A DNA stretch of 32,800 nt, from assembly GCA_013373265.1 (NCBI GenBank), contig JABXIC010000031.1, positions 1-32,800 of the forward strand. Reading direction: 5' to 3'. The stretch comes from Methylocystaceae bacterium (GTDB taxonomy: Bacteria; Pseudomonadota; Alphaproteobacteria; Rhodospirillales; Terasakiellaceae). The translations under genes and the position numbers were made by a program. This document shows, one piece after another, positions 9,301 through 15,619 of the stretch. Below the pieces are notes generated by a model, which was given only the letters and a program-made list of their open reading frames with translations, was not told where the DNA came from and searched no databases. Numbering within the stretch: position 1 is the first letter of the stretch; the number at the start of each line of letters is the position of its first letter.

Positions 9301-9324
9301 CATTTTACCACTTTCGTCATTCAT
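6313..9324 (-). CDS. ydiJ: YdiJ-type FAD-linked oxidase/Fe-S dehydrogenase (D-2-hydroxyacid or D-2-hydroxyglutarate dehydrogenase)
   Basis: The product is a 1003-residue fusion that is collinear with E. coli YdiJ over its whole length. The FAD_binding_4 domain carries PRGGGTGTNGQSLNRG (about 85-110). The FAD-oxidase C domain follows, with MFGHADVGCLHVRP and WGEHGKGFRGEYSP. A cysteine-rich part comes next: C-x5-C motif CNGNGACF...MCPS (about 585-605) and a [4Fe-4S] motif CLSCKTCATQCPVKVDIPE (about 655-670). The C-terminal CCG-type domain has GCCGMSGMYGHE at about 935. YdiJ-like enzymes oxidise D-2-hydroxyacids such as D-2-hydroxyglutarate and pass electrons onward at the cytoplasmic face. The ATG at 9324 has GCGGGA 6 nt upstream and gives the YdiJ-like N-terminus. 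Another ATG (9303, MIPVL) is also plausible. An in-frame TTG at 9447 would add 41 unconserved residues and collide with the divergent gene. Substrate is inferred from the family. Confidence 0.85.
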   Translation of the reverse strand: MNDESGKMIPVLTPDRGLHKVTLDFLKALENSSFKGEIYADYPTRLLSATDNSVYQVMPQAVVYPLCEEDLNVIAELGARKEFRGLSFAPRGGGTGTNGQSLNRGVVVDTSKHMNKILDFDAQKKLVTIQPGVVLDQLNAFLKEHGYFFPPAVSTSSRATLGGMTATDASGKGSRIYGKTSDYIEEMDVVLSGGQSWTSKPLSPAEMKEVMARDDIIGNIHRQAFQSITENEELIEKTFPKMNRGLTGYNLQHALKNDGTFDLSYLLAGSEGSLCFTQKITFRVIELPKCKGLVTVRYATFNQALEGVQLILQADPAAVEVVDDKIMRLAKDDIIWSQVGAMLGGEEGEPEILGMNFVEFVGNSKEEVDQQIANLEVLLNEVIDQDEQATGWRATSDPAQISALWEMRKKSVGLLGALQGKRRAIPFVEDTAVPPENLAAYIREFRALLDFHGVEYGMFGHADVGCLHVRPTLDLCDLMDEPKLREISDGVADLTKKYGGLLWGEHGKGFRGEYSPKFFGPKLYDELRKIKAAFDPHNLFNPGKIATPYTMADVSLTPIDKVVMRGQVDRHLDIRLKEAFPKATLCNGNGACFSWDEFDPMCPSYKVSRDRVQSPKGRAGLLREWMRLLTEAEDEYAPQSLRAGKDFNLDVFEAMKTCLSCKTCATQCPVKVDIPEMKAQFLEAYHERYARPKRDHLVVRLESLAPLTQKVAWLTNLLQALPPVKAFMRHGLGLIDLPKVSSRIVAKELKKRSAPAFDLELMKSLSPEEKENSVILIQDTFTTHYDSDVVVAHYDLLVALGYQVFVAPYRPNGKPLHVKGFLKEFDALAGENDEYYYDIARCGIEMVGIEAAVTLMFRQEYSQRLLGRPDYKIYQFHEWLHDKLDGYEIENDVPQKEFVLFAHCTEKTSMPETSNQWRDIFAVFGQSLKMQKTGCCGMSGMYGHEVENEETSKKLFDMSWKDAAIKAGKEQMLATGFSCRCQTKRYVGFKPAHPVQVLVDLLK

Positions 9325-9446
9325 AAAAATCCCGCAAATGTGCGGAAGTGACGTTAGTGATATAGCCTTCTTATGATCATTTTTAAACAGGAAAAAAGCC
9401 TCGATCCTTTCTAATTCGTCCAACCCCGTAAGAAAATGCCGTCCCA

Positions 9447-10988
9447 ATGAGCCGGGAACCCGCCAACTTTAAAAGAGAAAATCCTCCTAAGGTTCACTTT
9501 TCATTTCACCTATTTTTAAAGCACACAATGGCGTATAAATATGAAATGAAAAGATTTCTAAAGCCCAATGAGGCCAACCCCGGCCTCTGGATGACCAAAC
9601 GTTACGTTTTTGCCCTTGCTGCTATTGCGATTCTGGCAATCTCTGCTTTCGGAACCGTCGGGCTTTTGATCGCACAACATAAAAGCACCTTATCCATTAT
9701 CAATATATCCGGGCGTCAACGCATGTTGTCCCAACGCACAGCCCTTTATGTGTCCCAATTAACTTACACGAAAGATGATATCGCGCGCCAACGCTACCGC
9801 CAAGAATTAACAGAAGCCACAGACTTATTAGAACAGGCCCATCTTGCCCTGACGGGCCATGCCAGCACCATCAATATGTCTATTGATATGACACCGGAAG
9901 CACGCAAACGCTACTATCGTGGCACCCACCCGATCAATGCGCAGATGAATAATTACATCAAACAACTACGCACTATTCTTGATATGCCCCGTCAAGATAT
10001 TCGCGCAGACAACCCTTCAGTCAAATATGTCCTGGAAGTGGCACCGGGGCAATTAGTTGATTCGCTGGATTCAATGGTGCGGTTTTATCAGGAAGACGGG
10101 GAAAAAGGCTTTGATTTTCTGAATCGTCTGGAGCTTGTGTTTCTATTGACCACGCTTTTGATCTTATGCATGGAAGCGATTTTTATCTTTCGGCCTATGG
10201 TTTTGCATGTCACGGCACAAATGGACAAGATCAAAGCTTTTTCCGAAGACTTGGAAGAAACCGTCGCCCAACGCACCGAACAGCTCCAAATTGCCACACA
10301 AGCCGCCATTGACGCTAATCATGCAAAATCCACCTTTCTTGCTGCCACTGGCCATGATTTGAAACAACCGCTGGAAGCCATCGGCATGTTTTCCGGTATG
10401 TTGGAAAAACGTATGCCGGACGAAAAATCGGCAGCCATTATGAAAGATATGCATAATGCGCAACGATCCATGCGTTCCCTGCTTGATTCCATTCTTGCCC
10501 TGTCAAAGCTGGAAGCCGGCGTGATCGAACCCAAGCCAAGCCCGTTTCATTTGCAAGAACTTTTCACCCCACTAACCAAGGAATATAGAACCCTTGCCCA
10601 AGCCAAAGGTCTGGCCCTGCGCATGGTGCCTTCTTCAATTGAGATCAATACAGATAAGCTTCTTCTCGAACGCATATTGAGAAACTTCCTCTCCAACGCC
10701 GTGCGCTACACCACCGAAGGACAAATTTTGCTGGGCTGTCGACGCAGAAATAGATGCATCAGCATAGAAGTTTGGGATACGGGACGCGGCTTTCCTGAGG
10801 AATCCATAGAAAGTATTTTTACTGAATTTTCCCAACTTGATGACCCCGAACGAGATCGCAGTGAAGGGATTGGATTAGGCCTTGCCATTGCTAAACGATT
10901 GGCTCAATTGTTAAATGCCGAGATTAAATGCCGATCAAAAGTCGGAGAAGGTTCAGCCTTCAGCATCACTATCCAAACCTATACGTAA
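9447..10988 (+). CDS. Membrane sensor histidine kinase with PilJ/NarX-type input domain
   Basis: As called, the product is 513 residues: a membrane helix (about 52-75), an extracytoplasmic PilJ-type domain beginning with the diagnostic ISGRQRMLSQRTALY at about 88-103, a second membrane helix (about 228-249), a short coiled coil, then HisKA with His303 in AATGHDLKQPLEAIGMF and an HATPase domain (N box FLSNAVRYTTEG, WDTGRGFPEE, GIGLGLAIAKRLA). The input domain is the type found in NarX/NarQ and PilJ, but the ligand is unknown. The start is uncertain: the ATG at 9447 has no clear ribosome site, and ATGs at 9528 and 9546 are equally possible and would still precede the first membrane helix. It is divergent from the ydiJ-like gene and is followed by a STAS gene and a convergent NarL-type regulator, a plausible partner. 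Confidence 0.82.
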   Translation: MSREPANFKRENPPKVHFSFHLFLKHTMAYKYEMKRFLKPNEANPGLWMTKRYVFALAAIAILAISAFGTVGLLIAQHKSTLSIINISGRQRMLSQRTALYVSQLTYTKDDIARQRYRQELTEATDLLEQAHLALTGHASTINMSIDMTPEARKRYYRGTHPINAQMNNYIKQLRTILDMPRQDIRADNPSVKYVLEVAPGQLVDSLDSMVRFYQEDGEKGFDFLNRLELVFLLTTLLILCMEAIFIFRPMVLHVTAQMDKIKAFSEDLEETVAQRTEQLQIATQAAIDANHAKSTFLAATGHDLKQPLEAIGMFSGMLEKRMPDEKSAAIMKDMHNAQRSMRSLLDSILALSKLEAGVIEPKPSPFHLQELFTPLTKEYRTLAQAKGLALRMVPSSIEINTDKLLLERILRNFLSNAVRYTTEGQILLGCRRRNRCISIEVWDTGRGFPEESIESIFTEFSQLDDPERDRSEGIGLGLAIAKRLAQLLNAEIKCRSKVGEGSAFSITIQTYT

Positions 10989-11061
10989 ATTCCCCGAATA
11001 GATAAGATATAAGATATATATTATGTTCGTATTTTTAAGGCATTCGACGGGGGGAAACGCG

Positions 11062-11379
11062 ATGCAATTCAATGATATGTGGCTGGATAACGACCAAAAC
11101 AATTTACATATCGAAGTGCAAGGAAATCTACTGTTTGGCTTGTTTCGCGACCTTCAATCTTACATCTTCGACCTCAAAGAAAACCCGCCTCAAAATATCA
11201 CATTTGATCTGAGTTCTGTTGATTTGATCGACAGTTCAGGCTTGGGCCTTTTGATTATTGCAAACGATATAACGGGGGATAACGGTGTTGTGACCCTCAA
11301 ACATCCCACAGAAAATGTATCAAAACTATTTCAGGTTTGTAAAATGCATGAATTGATGGAAATCGTCTCGCCCGTTTAA
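11062..11379 (+). CDS. STAS-domain protein, anti-sigma factor antagonist type
   Basis: The product is a single 105-residue STAS domain. The motif LIDSSGLGLLII places serines at 58 and 59 after Asp57, matching the DSSGLG site that a cognate anti-sigma kinase phosphorylates in SpoIIAA-type antagonists. I chose the ATG at 11062 because a strong purine-rich ribosome site (GGGGGGAAA) lies 5-13 nt upstream. An upstream in-frame ATG at 11023 has none and would add an atypical leader. No SpoIIAB/RsbW-like kinase or PP2C phosphatase is visible in the window, so the partner is unknown. The gene lies 73 nt after the PilJ-domain kinase and is convergent with the response regulator, with only 16 nt between the stops. 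Confidence 0.8.
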   Translation: MQFNDMWLDNDQNNLHIEVQGNLLFGLFRDLQSYIFDLKENPPQNITFDLSSVDLIDSSGLGLLIIANDITGDNGVVTLKHPTENVSKLFQVCKMHELMEIVSPV

Positions 11380-11395
11380 AACTTAAGGTCAGAAC

Positions 11396-12052
11396 CTAAG
11401 CCGCGACTGTACGTTGAAACTTGAGAACCGCTTGTGTACGATTTTCAACATCCAATGTACGCAAAATCGCCGTGACGTGGCTTTTCACTGTACTTAAATT
11501 CAAATCCAATCGTTCCCCGATTTCCAGATTAGACAAACCTTCTGCCAACAAGGCCAACACTTCGCGTTGACGTCGCGTAAGCCCGGGAAACTGGTCTTTT
11601 GTTACCGCTGGTGCTGACTTTCCCGTTCCTGCACGTGCACACTCACCAACCTCAAGGCCACCCAAAACAGGCGGGACGTAGGATCCACCCGATAAAACCA
11701 AACGCAAAATAGTTGCGATCAACCCATCATCTGTGGTTTTAGGGATATAAGCACGCACACCGCCAGCAAGGGTCGCACGCATTTCATCCGGGTCTTCTGA
11801 GACGGTAAAGACACAGACAGGTGTGGGGGCAACTTGTTCAACCACGTTGGTGATGGCTTGAATGCCTTCCATACCGGGCATACGCAAATCCAAGATAACC
11901 AGATCCAACTCATCAGCATGTTGACTTAGAGTATCCTGAATCTCACGGCTGTTGCGTGCTTCAAGCACATCAAGTTGCGATGACAATTCACTCAAAACAT
12001 ATTTTAGCGCTGTACGTACGATCGAATGATCGTCTGCCAAAAGAACCTTCAC
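11396..12052 (-). CDS. NarL/FixJ-type response regulator with LuxR HTH
   Basis: The product is a 218-residue two-domain regulator. The receiver domain spans residues 1-120, with the acidic pair Asp7-Asp8, the phospho-acceptor Asp55 in LVILDLRMPG and the conserved Lys in YIPKTT. An Ala/Gly-rich linker follows, then a LuxR/GerE helix-turn-helix (about 150-212; LTRRQREVLALLAEGLSNLEIGERL and STVKSHVTAILRTL). Such proteins bind DNA as dimers after phosphorylation. The ATG is the natural family start. It is convergent with the STAS gene and sits near a PilJ/NarX-type kinase, the likely but unproven partner. That kinase has an ordinary HisKA rather than the HisKA_3 domain usual for NarL partners. 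A long imperfect inverted repeat lies just upstream and could be an autoregulatory site. Confidence 0.88.
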   Translation of the reverse strand: MKVLLADDHSIVRTALKYVLSELSSQLDVLEARNSREIQDTLSQHADELDLVILDLRMPGMEGIQAITNVVEQVAPTPVCVFTVSEDPDEMRATLAGGVRAYIPKTTDDGLIATILRLVLSGGSYVPPVLGGLEVGECARAGTGKSAPAVTKDQFPGLTRRQREVLALLAEGLSNLEIGERLDLNLSTVKSHVTAILRTLDVENRTQAVLKFQRTVAA

Positions 12053-12066
12053 GGGTCCAACCTTTA

Positions 12067-12115
12067 TTCTACATTACATTTTTCCTATACTTAGCACTAA
12101 ATGTAAAATGTAGAA
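12067..12115. repeat. Imperfect inverted repeat upstream of the NarL-type regulator, putative operator
   Basis: The left arm at 12067-12081 (TTCTACATTACATTT) pairs with the right arm at 12099-12115 (AAATGTAAAATGTAGAA) apart from a 2-nt bulge, around a 17-nt spacer. It begins 15 bp upstream of the regulator's ATG and lies in the 118-nt gap before the glycosyltransferase 3' end. AT-rich dyads of this kind suit a dimeric LuxR-type binding site. As a transcription terminator for the upstream gene it would be weak because it has no GC-rich stem. Confidence 0.4.
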
Positions 12116-12170
12116 AGAATTTCTCGTTGTAAAACCCTAGATTCTCTCTCAATCCATTAAAAGATTTTCT

Positions 12171-13226
12171 TTAAGCACTTTTGTTAGAACGTATTTCTGT
12201 TGAAACAGCCCAACAATCAAAATCTTGAGAGTTAAAAGGACTCAGATTTTTGAGAAACATTTCTGTGCAGGATTCCCAAGAATAATTAAGCGCATAATCG
12301 CGACAATCCTGCGCTGAATATTCCAAGGCAGCCATGGCTGCCGTCCCCAAATCATTATCCAGCTTCCCCACCGCCGCATCACCAATGACATCCAGCGGAC
12401 CCGTTACCGGATAAGCTGCAACAGGTACACCGCTTGCCAACGCTTCCAGCAAAACCAGCCCGAATGTATCGGTCAGACTTGGAAAAACAAAAACATCGGC
12501 TGATGCGTAATGTTTCGCCAATTCTTCACCTTCTTTCATGCCGACAAAAACCGTGTCTTTATAGTCTTGACGCAATGACTCCAATTGCGGCCCTGCGCCT
12601 ACAACCATTTTTGTACCGGGCAAATCAAGATCAAGAAATGCTTTGATATTTTTTTCTATCGCTACACGCCCCACATATAAAAACAACGGGCGTGGTAAAT
12701 CCTGAAACATCTTTTCACGCGGATGAAACAGCTTGGTGTCAATGCCGCGTGTCCAAGTCACAACATTCTTAAATCCTTGGTTACGCAATTCATCACGCAA
12801 TGACTTGGTTGCCGTCATAATCGCCTGACTGGGACCATGAAACCACTTCATGATCAAGTTGGTATAGCGTGCCGGTATTTTGGTGCGCGCCTCAACATAT
12901 TCCGGAAAGCGGGTATGAAATGCCGTGGTAAAAGGAATTTTATGCTTTACGCAAAATTTACGTGCAGCAATCCCCAAGGGTCCTTCTGTCGAAATATGAA
13001 TGGCATCAGGCACATATTCACGAATGATCTGTGCCACTTTGCGGTTAGGAAAAAGAGACAGGCGGATTTCAGGATAGGACGGACATGGGATTGTTTTAAA
13101 ATCCTGTGGTGTCACCATACAAATATTTATGCCTTGGCGTTCAAGATTTTCTTTAAGGGATTGATGCGTTCTAACAACGCCATTGATTTGCGGGAGCCAC
13201 GCGTCGGTGACGATGAGGAGTCGCAT
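12171..13226 (-). CDS. agt: GT4-family glycosyltransferase, Agt-like (diacylglycerol glycosyltransferase candidate)
   Basis: The product is a 351-residue GT-B enzyme of family 4. The N-terminus MRLLIVTDAWLPQINGVVRTH has the GINGVV-like acceptor loop. The middle AFHTRFPEY and the C-terminal FPSLTDTFGLVLLEALASGVPVAA carry the nucleotide-sugar motif (D in place of the first E of E-x7-E). The family includes the Agt glycosyltransferases of alphaproteobacteria, which put glucose or glucuronic acid on diacylglycerol during phosphate limitation. The partnership with a PlcP-like phosphoesterase directly upstream supports that role; a mannosyltransferase is the alternative. The ATG at 13226 has a GAGGCAG ribosome site 6 nt away and lies inside the 3' end of the upstream gene, an out-of-frame overlap of 100 nt. 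A TTG-initiated extension is unlikely. Confidence 0.72.
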   Translation of the reverse strand: MRLLIVTDAWLPQINGVVRTHQSLKENLERQGINICMVTPQDFKTIPCPSYPEIRLSLFPNRKVAQIIREYVPDAIHISTEGPLGIAARKFCVKHKIPFTTAFHTRFPEYVEARTKIPARYTNLIMKWFHGPSQAIMTATKSLRDELRNQGFKNVVTWTRGIDTKLFHPREKMFQDLPRPLFLYVGRVAIEKNIKAFLDLDLPGTKMVVGAGPQLESLRQDYKDTVFVGMKEGEELAKHYASADVFVFPSLTDTFGLVLLEALASGVPVAAYPVTGPLDVIGDAAVGKLDNDLGTAAMAALEYSAQDCRDYALNYSWESCTEMFLKNLSPFNSQDFDCWAVSTEIRSNKSA

Positions 13227-14011
13227 GTTTCTGCCTCGTTTGATTTGGCCACATAAGAAGGCTGGCCCATCCAATAAATAATTTCCAATCGACCGTCCAA
13301 ATGCTCAACCAAGGCCGAGCAACTTTCCACCCAATCGCCGTCATTGCAATAAAGGGTGCCGTCAATTTCTCTGATTTCAGGGTGGTGAATATGACCGCAA
13401 ATGATGCCATCAACGTTACGTAACTTCGCCACATCGGCCAGTGCTGTTTCAAAATCTGCAATAAACTGCACAGCATTTTTGACTTTAAATTTTAAGTAAG
13501 CCGACAAGGACCAGTAGCCATACCCAAACTTGGTCCGCACCCAGTTGAAATAGTCGTTAATTTTGAGCGCGACCGCATAAGCCCCATCACCCAATACCGC
13601 CAACCACTTGGCATATTTGACCACAACGTCAAATTCATCCCCATGAATGACCAAAAACCGCCTGCCATCCACCGTTTCATGAATGATCTCGTCATGAACC
13701 TGAATATCACCGAAGTCATGTTCCACATAGGGGCGAACAAACGCATCGTGATTTCCCGGAATAAAGATGACATTTGTGCCTTTACGCGCTTTTCTTAAAA
13801 GCTTTTGCACCACATCATTATGAGCCTGCGGCCAATACCAGGACCGCTTCAAACGCCAACCATCAATGATATCACCGACGAGATATAGATGGTCAGATTC
13901 TGTCTCTTTTAGAAAATCCAGTAAAAAATCCGCTTTACATCCTGCGGTTCCCAAATGAATATCGGAAATGAATATCGATTTAAATCTTCTCGGATTTACG
14001 TTAGCATCCAT
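13127..14011 (-). CDS. plcP: Calcineurin-like metallophosphoesterase, PlcP-type phospholipase C or LpxH-like
   Basis: The product is 294 residues with the full binuclear metallophosphoesterase set: D17-x-H19 (SDIHLG), G46-D47-x-x-D50 (GDIIDGW), GNHD at 86-89, HGDEFD at 123-128 and GHIHHP at 206-211. The WYWPQAHNDVVQKLLR segment and the length fit the COG2908 group. That group is usually annotated as UDP-2,3-diacylglucosamine diphosphatase but contains PlcP, which in Sinorhizobium, Agrobacterium and marine bacteria cuts phospholipids to diacylglycerol under phosphate starvation. The neighbouring GT4 gene favours PlcP over LpxH. The start is uncertain: ATG at 14011 fits the family start 'MDANVNPRRFKSIFISDIHLG', while ATG 14032 or TTG 14065 would extend it. 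The last ~30 codons (Ser-rich, then Lys-rich) overlap agt. Confidence 0.75.
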   Translation of the reverse strand: MDANVNPRRFKSIFISDIHLGTAGCKADFLLDFLKETESDHLYLVGDIIDGWRLKRSWYWPQAHNDVVQKLLRKARKGTNVIFIPGNHDAFVRPYVEHDFGDIQVHDEIIHETVDGRRFLVIHGDEFDVVVKYAKWLAVLGDGAYAVALKINDYFNWVRTKFGYGYWSLSAYLKFKVKNAVQFIADFETALADVAKLRNVDGIICGHIHHPEIREIDGTLYCNDGDWVESCSALVEHLDGRLEIIYWMGQPSYVAKSNEAETCDSSSSPTRGSRKSMALLERINPLKKILNAKA

Positions 14012-14093
14012 TTCCTGCGCCACATTTTCCATTATCGCAATAAAACCGCATAAAAAGCGAAACAAACTAATGGCACCTTTCTACGCATGAAGG

Positions 14094-14111
14094 CTTGCAG
14101 CTTTATGACGT
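14094..14111 (-). promoter_or_regulatory. Possible Pho box upstream of the plcP-like gene
   Basis: Read on the minus strand, this 18-mer is ACGTCATAAAGCTGCAAG. Against the PhoB consensus of two CTGTCAT-type halves separated by four AT-rich bases, about 12 of 18 positions agree: GTCATAAA and CTG are the matching blocks, and the outer bases are poor. It lies in the divergent gap between the phosphoesterase and the lipid-kinase gene, about 80 bp upstream of the chosen plcP start. Pho control would fit the proposed lipid-replacement role, but a match of this quality occurs by chance fairly often. Confidence 0.3.
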
Positions 14112-14147
14112 GATTTTGATTATTTTATTACAGCGAAGACTAAAAAC

Positions 14148-15050
14148 ATGAGTATTTCTGAACGCCGCCTCAAAGTAATCCATAACCCCGTCGCAGGCGG
14201 TCGCAGCCGCAAAAGACTGGCCATCGTCCTGAAAGCGCTTAAAAAGCACGCACAAAAAGTTAAGGTCAGTCCAACCAAATATGCCGGTCATGGTATCAAA
14301 CGTGCTGATAAAGCCATTAACCGCAAAAACAACAAAAAACCTTATGACATTGTCTGCGCCGCTGGTGGGGACGGCACCATCGCCGAAGTCGCCAATGGCC
14401 TACGCGGTCACGACACGCCGCTTTTGGTCTTGCCTTTGGGCACCGCCAACGTCTTTGCCCGTGAATTGGGCTTAGGCACCTCCATGCGCAAAATCGCCGC
14501 CATTGTTGAAACGCTCAAACCCATGACCGTCTGGCCCGGCCTGATGGGTGAAAAACGCTTTATTATGATGGTGGGTGCGGGGATTGATTCCTTAGCCGTG
14601 GCCTCTTTGGAAACCAGCCTGAAACGACGCATTGGTGCGGCGGCTTATGTGGTTGCCGCCATCAAAGCCATCAAGCGCATGAAAGGTTTACACATGCGCG
14701 TCACCGTGGATGGTCAGACTTATGAAACCGCCAATGTGATCGTCACTCTTGGCCGTTTATATGGCGGTCCCTTCGTCATTTCCCCCAACGCTGATTTAAA
14801 AGATGCCAATTTTCACGTAATTATGATGAAGAAGGCCGGCTTTTGGGCAGCATTGCGTTATGGCATTGCCCTGTCGATGGGGCGGTTGCCTTACTTAAAA
14901 GACGTCACCATCACAACGGGGACAAACGTCAAAATTGAAAGTGAACAGGCCATCCCAGTCCAAGCCGATGGCGACTATGTGGGCATGTTACCGATTGAAC
15001 TTAAAATCGATGATCAACCCTTAACGGTTCTCGCGCCAGTATCGAAATGA
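14148..15050 (+). CDS. Diacylglycerol kinase family lipid kinase (DagK/YegS-like)
   Basis: The product is a 300-residue soluble kinase of the DAGK catalytic family. Motifs are HNPVAGGRSRKRL (11-23), the nucleotide-binding GGDGTIAEVANGL at about 71-83 and LPLGTANVFAREL at about 96-108, followed by a central glycine-rich region and the usual C-terminal 'VQADGD' product-site segment near residue 275. The family phosphorylates lipids such as diacylglycerol, phosphatidylglycerol or sphingoid bases; the acceptor cannot be told from sequence. It is divergent from the plcP-like gene across 136 nt, so a lipid-recycling role (DAG to phosphatidic acid) is a reasonable inference. The ATG has a modest GCGAAG ribosome site. 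Its last 30 nt overlap the 3' end of the convergent DUF2064 gene. Confidence 0.85.
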   Translation: MSISERRLKVIHNPVAGGRSRKRLAIVLKALKKHAQKVKVSPTKYAGHGIKRADKAINRKNNKKPYDIVCAAGGDGTIAEVANGLRGHDTPLLVLPLGTANVFARELGLGTSMRKIAAIVETLKPMTVWPGLMGEKRFIMMVGAGIDSLAVASLETSLKRRIGAAAYVVAAIKAIKRMKGLHMRVTVDGQTYETANVIVTLGRLYGGPFVISPNADLKDANFHVIMMKKAGFWAALRYGIALSMGRLPYLKDVTITTGTNVKIESEQAIPVQADGDYVGMLPIELKIDDQPLTVLAPVSK

Positions 15051-15611
15051 GGCACCGTCATCCACATCGCTTAATGTCTCGATAAAAGCAACCTTCTTAC
15101 CTTTCAAGTTATCCAGACAATCTTGCAGTGTTTCCGGATGGGACCATCTGACATTTTTTTTATAAGGATTGGATAAAATCGGGTGACGTTTTAATCCAAC
15201 CAACCAAAAACCCCCGTCATCAGCGGGGCCAAACACCGCATCATAATGACCTAACAGTTTAAAAGCTTTACGAATATGCGCTGCACGAATACCCGGCACA
15301 TCCGTGCCCACCACCACAAAAGGACCTGATGGTAACGTAAAAGCCGGATGCCACATCCGTTGCCCCAAATCCCCGTCGCCTTGTTTCATATACTGATCAA
15401 CGCGTGTATTTAAAAACTCCGGTTTCAATGCGTCTGGGCTATGGGATAGCCATGTCTTCCAGGGTCCCTTTGCCGTTAGGCTTTTCGGGACATCATGCAC
15501 CATTTTGCGATAAAACCGCCAGGCTTCCACTTTGCCGATATCGCGTGCAAGGCGTGTTTTCACCCGTCCGATCCGGGGCTCTTTTGCAAAGATAACAAGA
15601 TGGTTTTGCAC
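15021..15611 (-). CDS. DUF2064 / TIGR04282-type nucleotidyltransferase-fold protein (rSAM/selenodomain-associated transferase 1)
   Basis: The product is 196 residues with a GT-A/nucleotidyltransferase-like fold. The N-terminus VIFAKEPRIGRVKTRLA is the signature of DUF2064. GDLGQRM, GTDVPGI (the D-x-P metal site) and FGPADDGGFWLVGL follow in family order. The name 'transferase 1, rSAM/selenodomain-associated' comes from genomic association only. Biochemistry of the family is thin: its fold suggests it activates or transfers a sugar. The companion 'transferase 2' gene lies 8 nt upstream in the same direction, the usual pairing. No radical-SAM gene is in sight. The 3' end overlaps the convergent lipid kinase by 30 nt. 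The ATG at 15611 is the natural family start. Confidence 0.8.
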   Translation of the reverse strand: MQNHLVIFAKEPRIGRVKTRLARDIGKVEAWRFYRKMVHDVPKSLTAKGPWKTWLSHSPDALKPEFLNTRVDQYMKQGDGDLGQRMWHPAFTLPSGPFVVVGTDVPGIRAAHIRKAFKLLGHYDAVFGPADDGGFWLVGLKRHPILSNPYKKNVRWSHPETLQDCLDNLKGKKVAFIETLSDVDDGASFRYWRENR

Positions 15612-15619
15612 GCTGTGGC

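Noticed and set aside
9325-9447. N-terminal extension of the YdiJ-like dehydrogenase to a TTG at 9447
   Set aside because: The 41 extra residues are absent from YdiJ and overlap the divergent kinase start. The ATG at 9324 has a ribosome site and a family-like N-terminus.
11382-11400. Short dyad between the STAS gene and the response regulator
   Set aside because: CTTA-GGT/ACC-TAAG needs a bulge, is only 7 bp and has no T-run. It is too weak to call a terminator.
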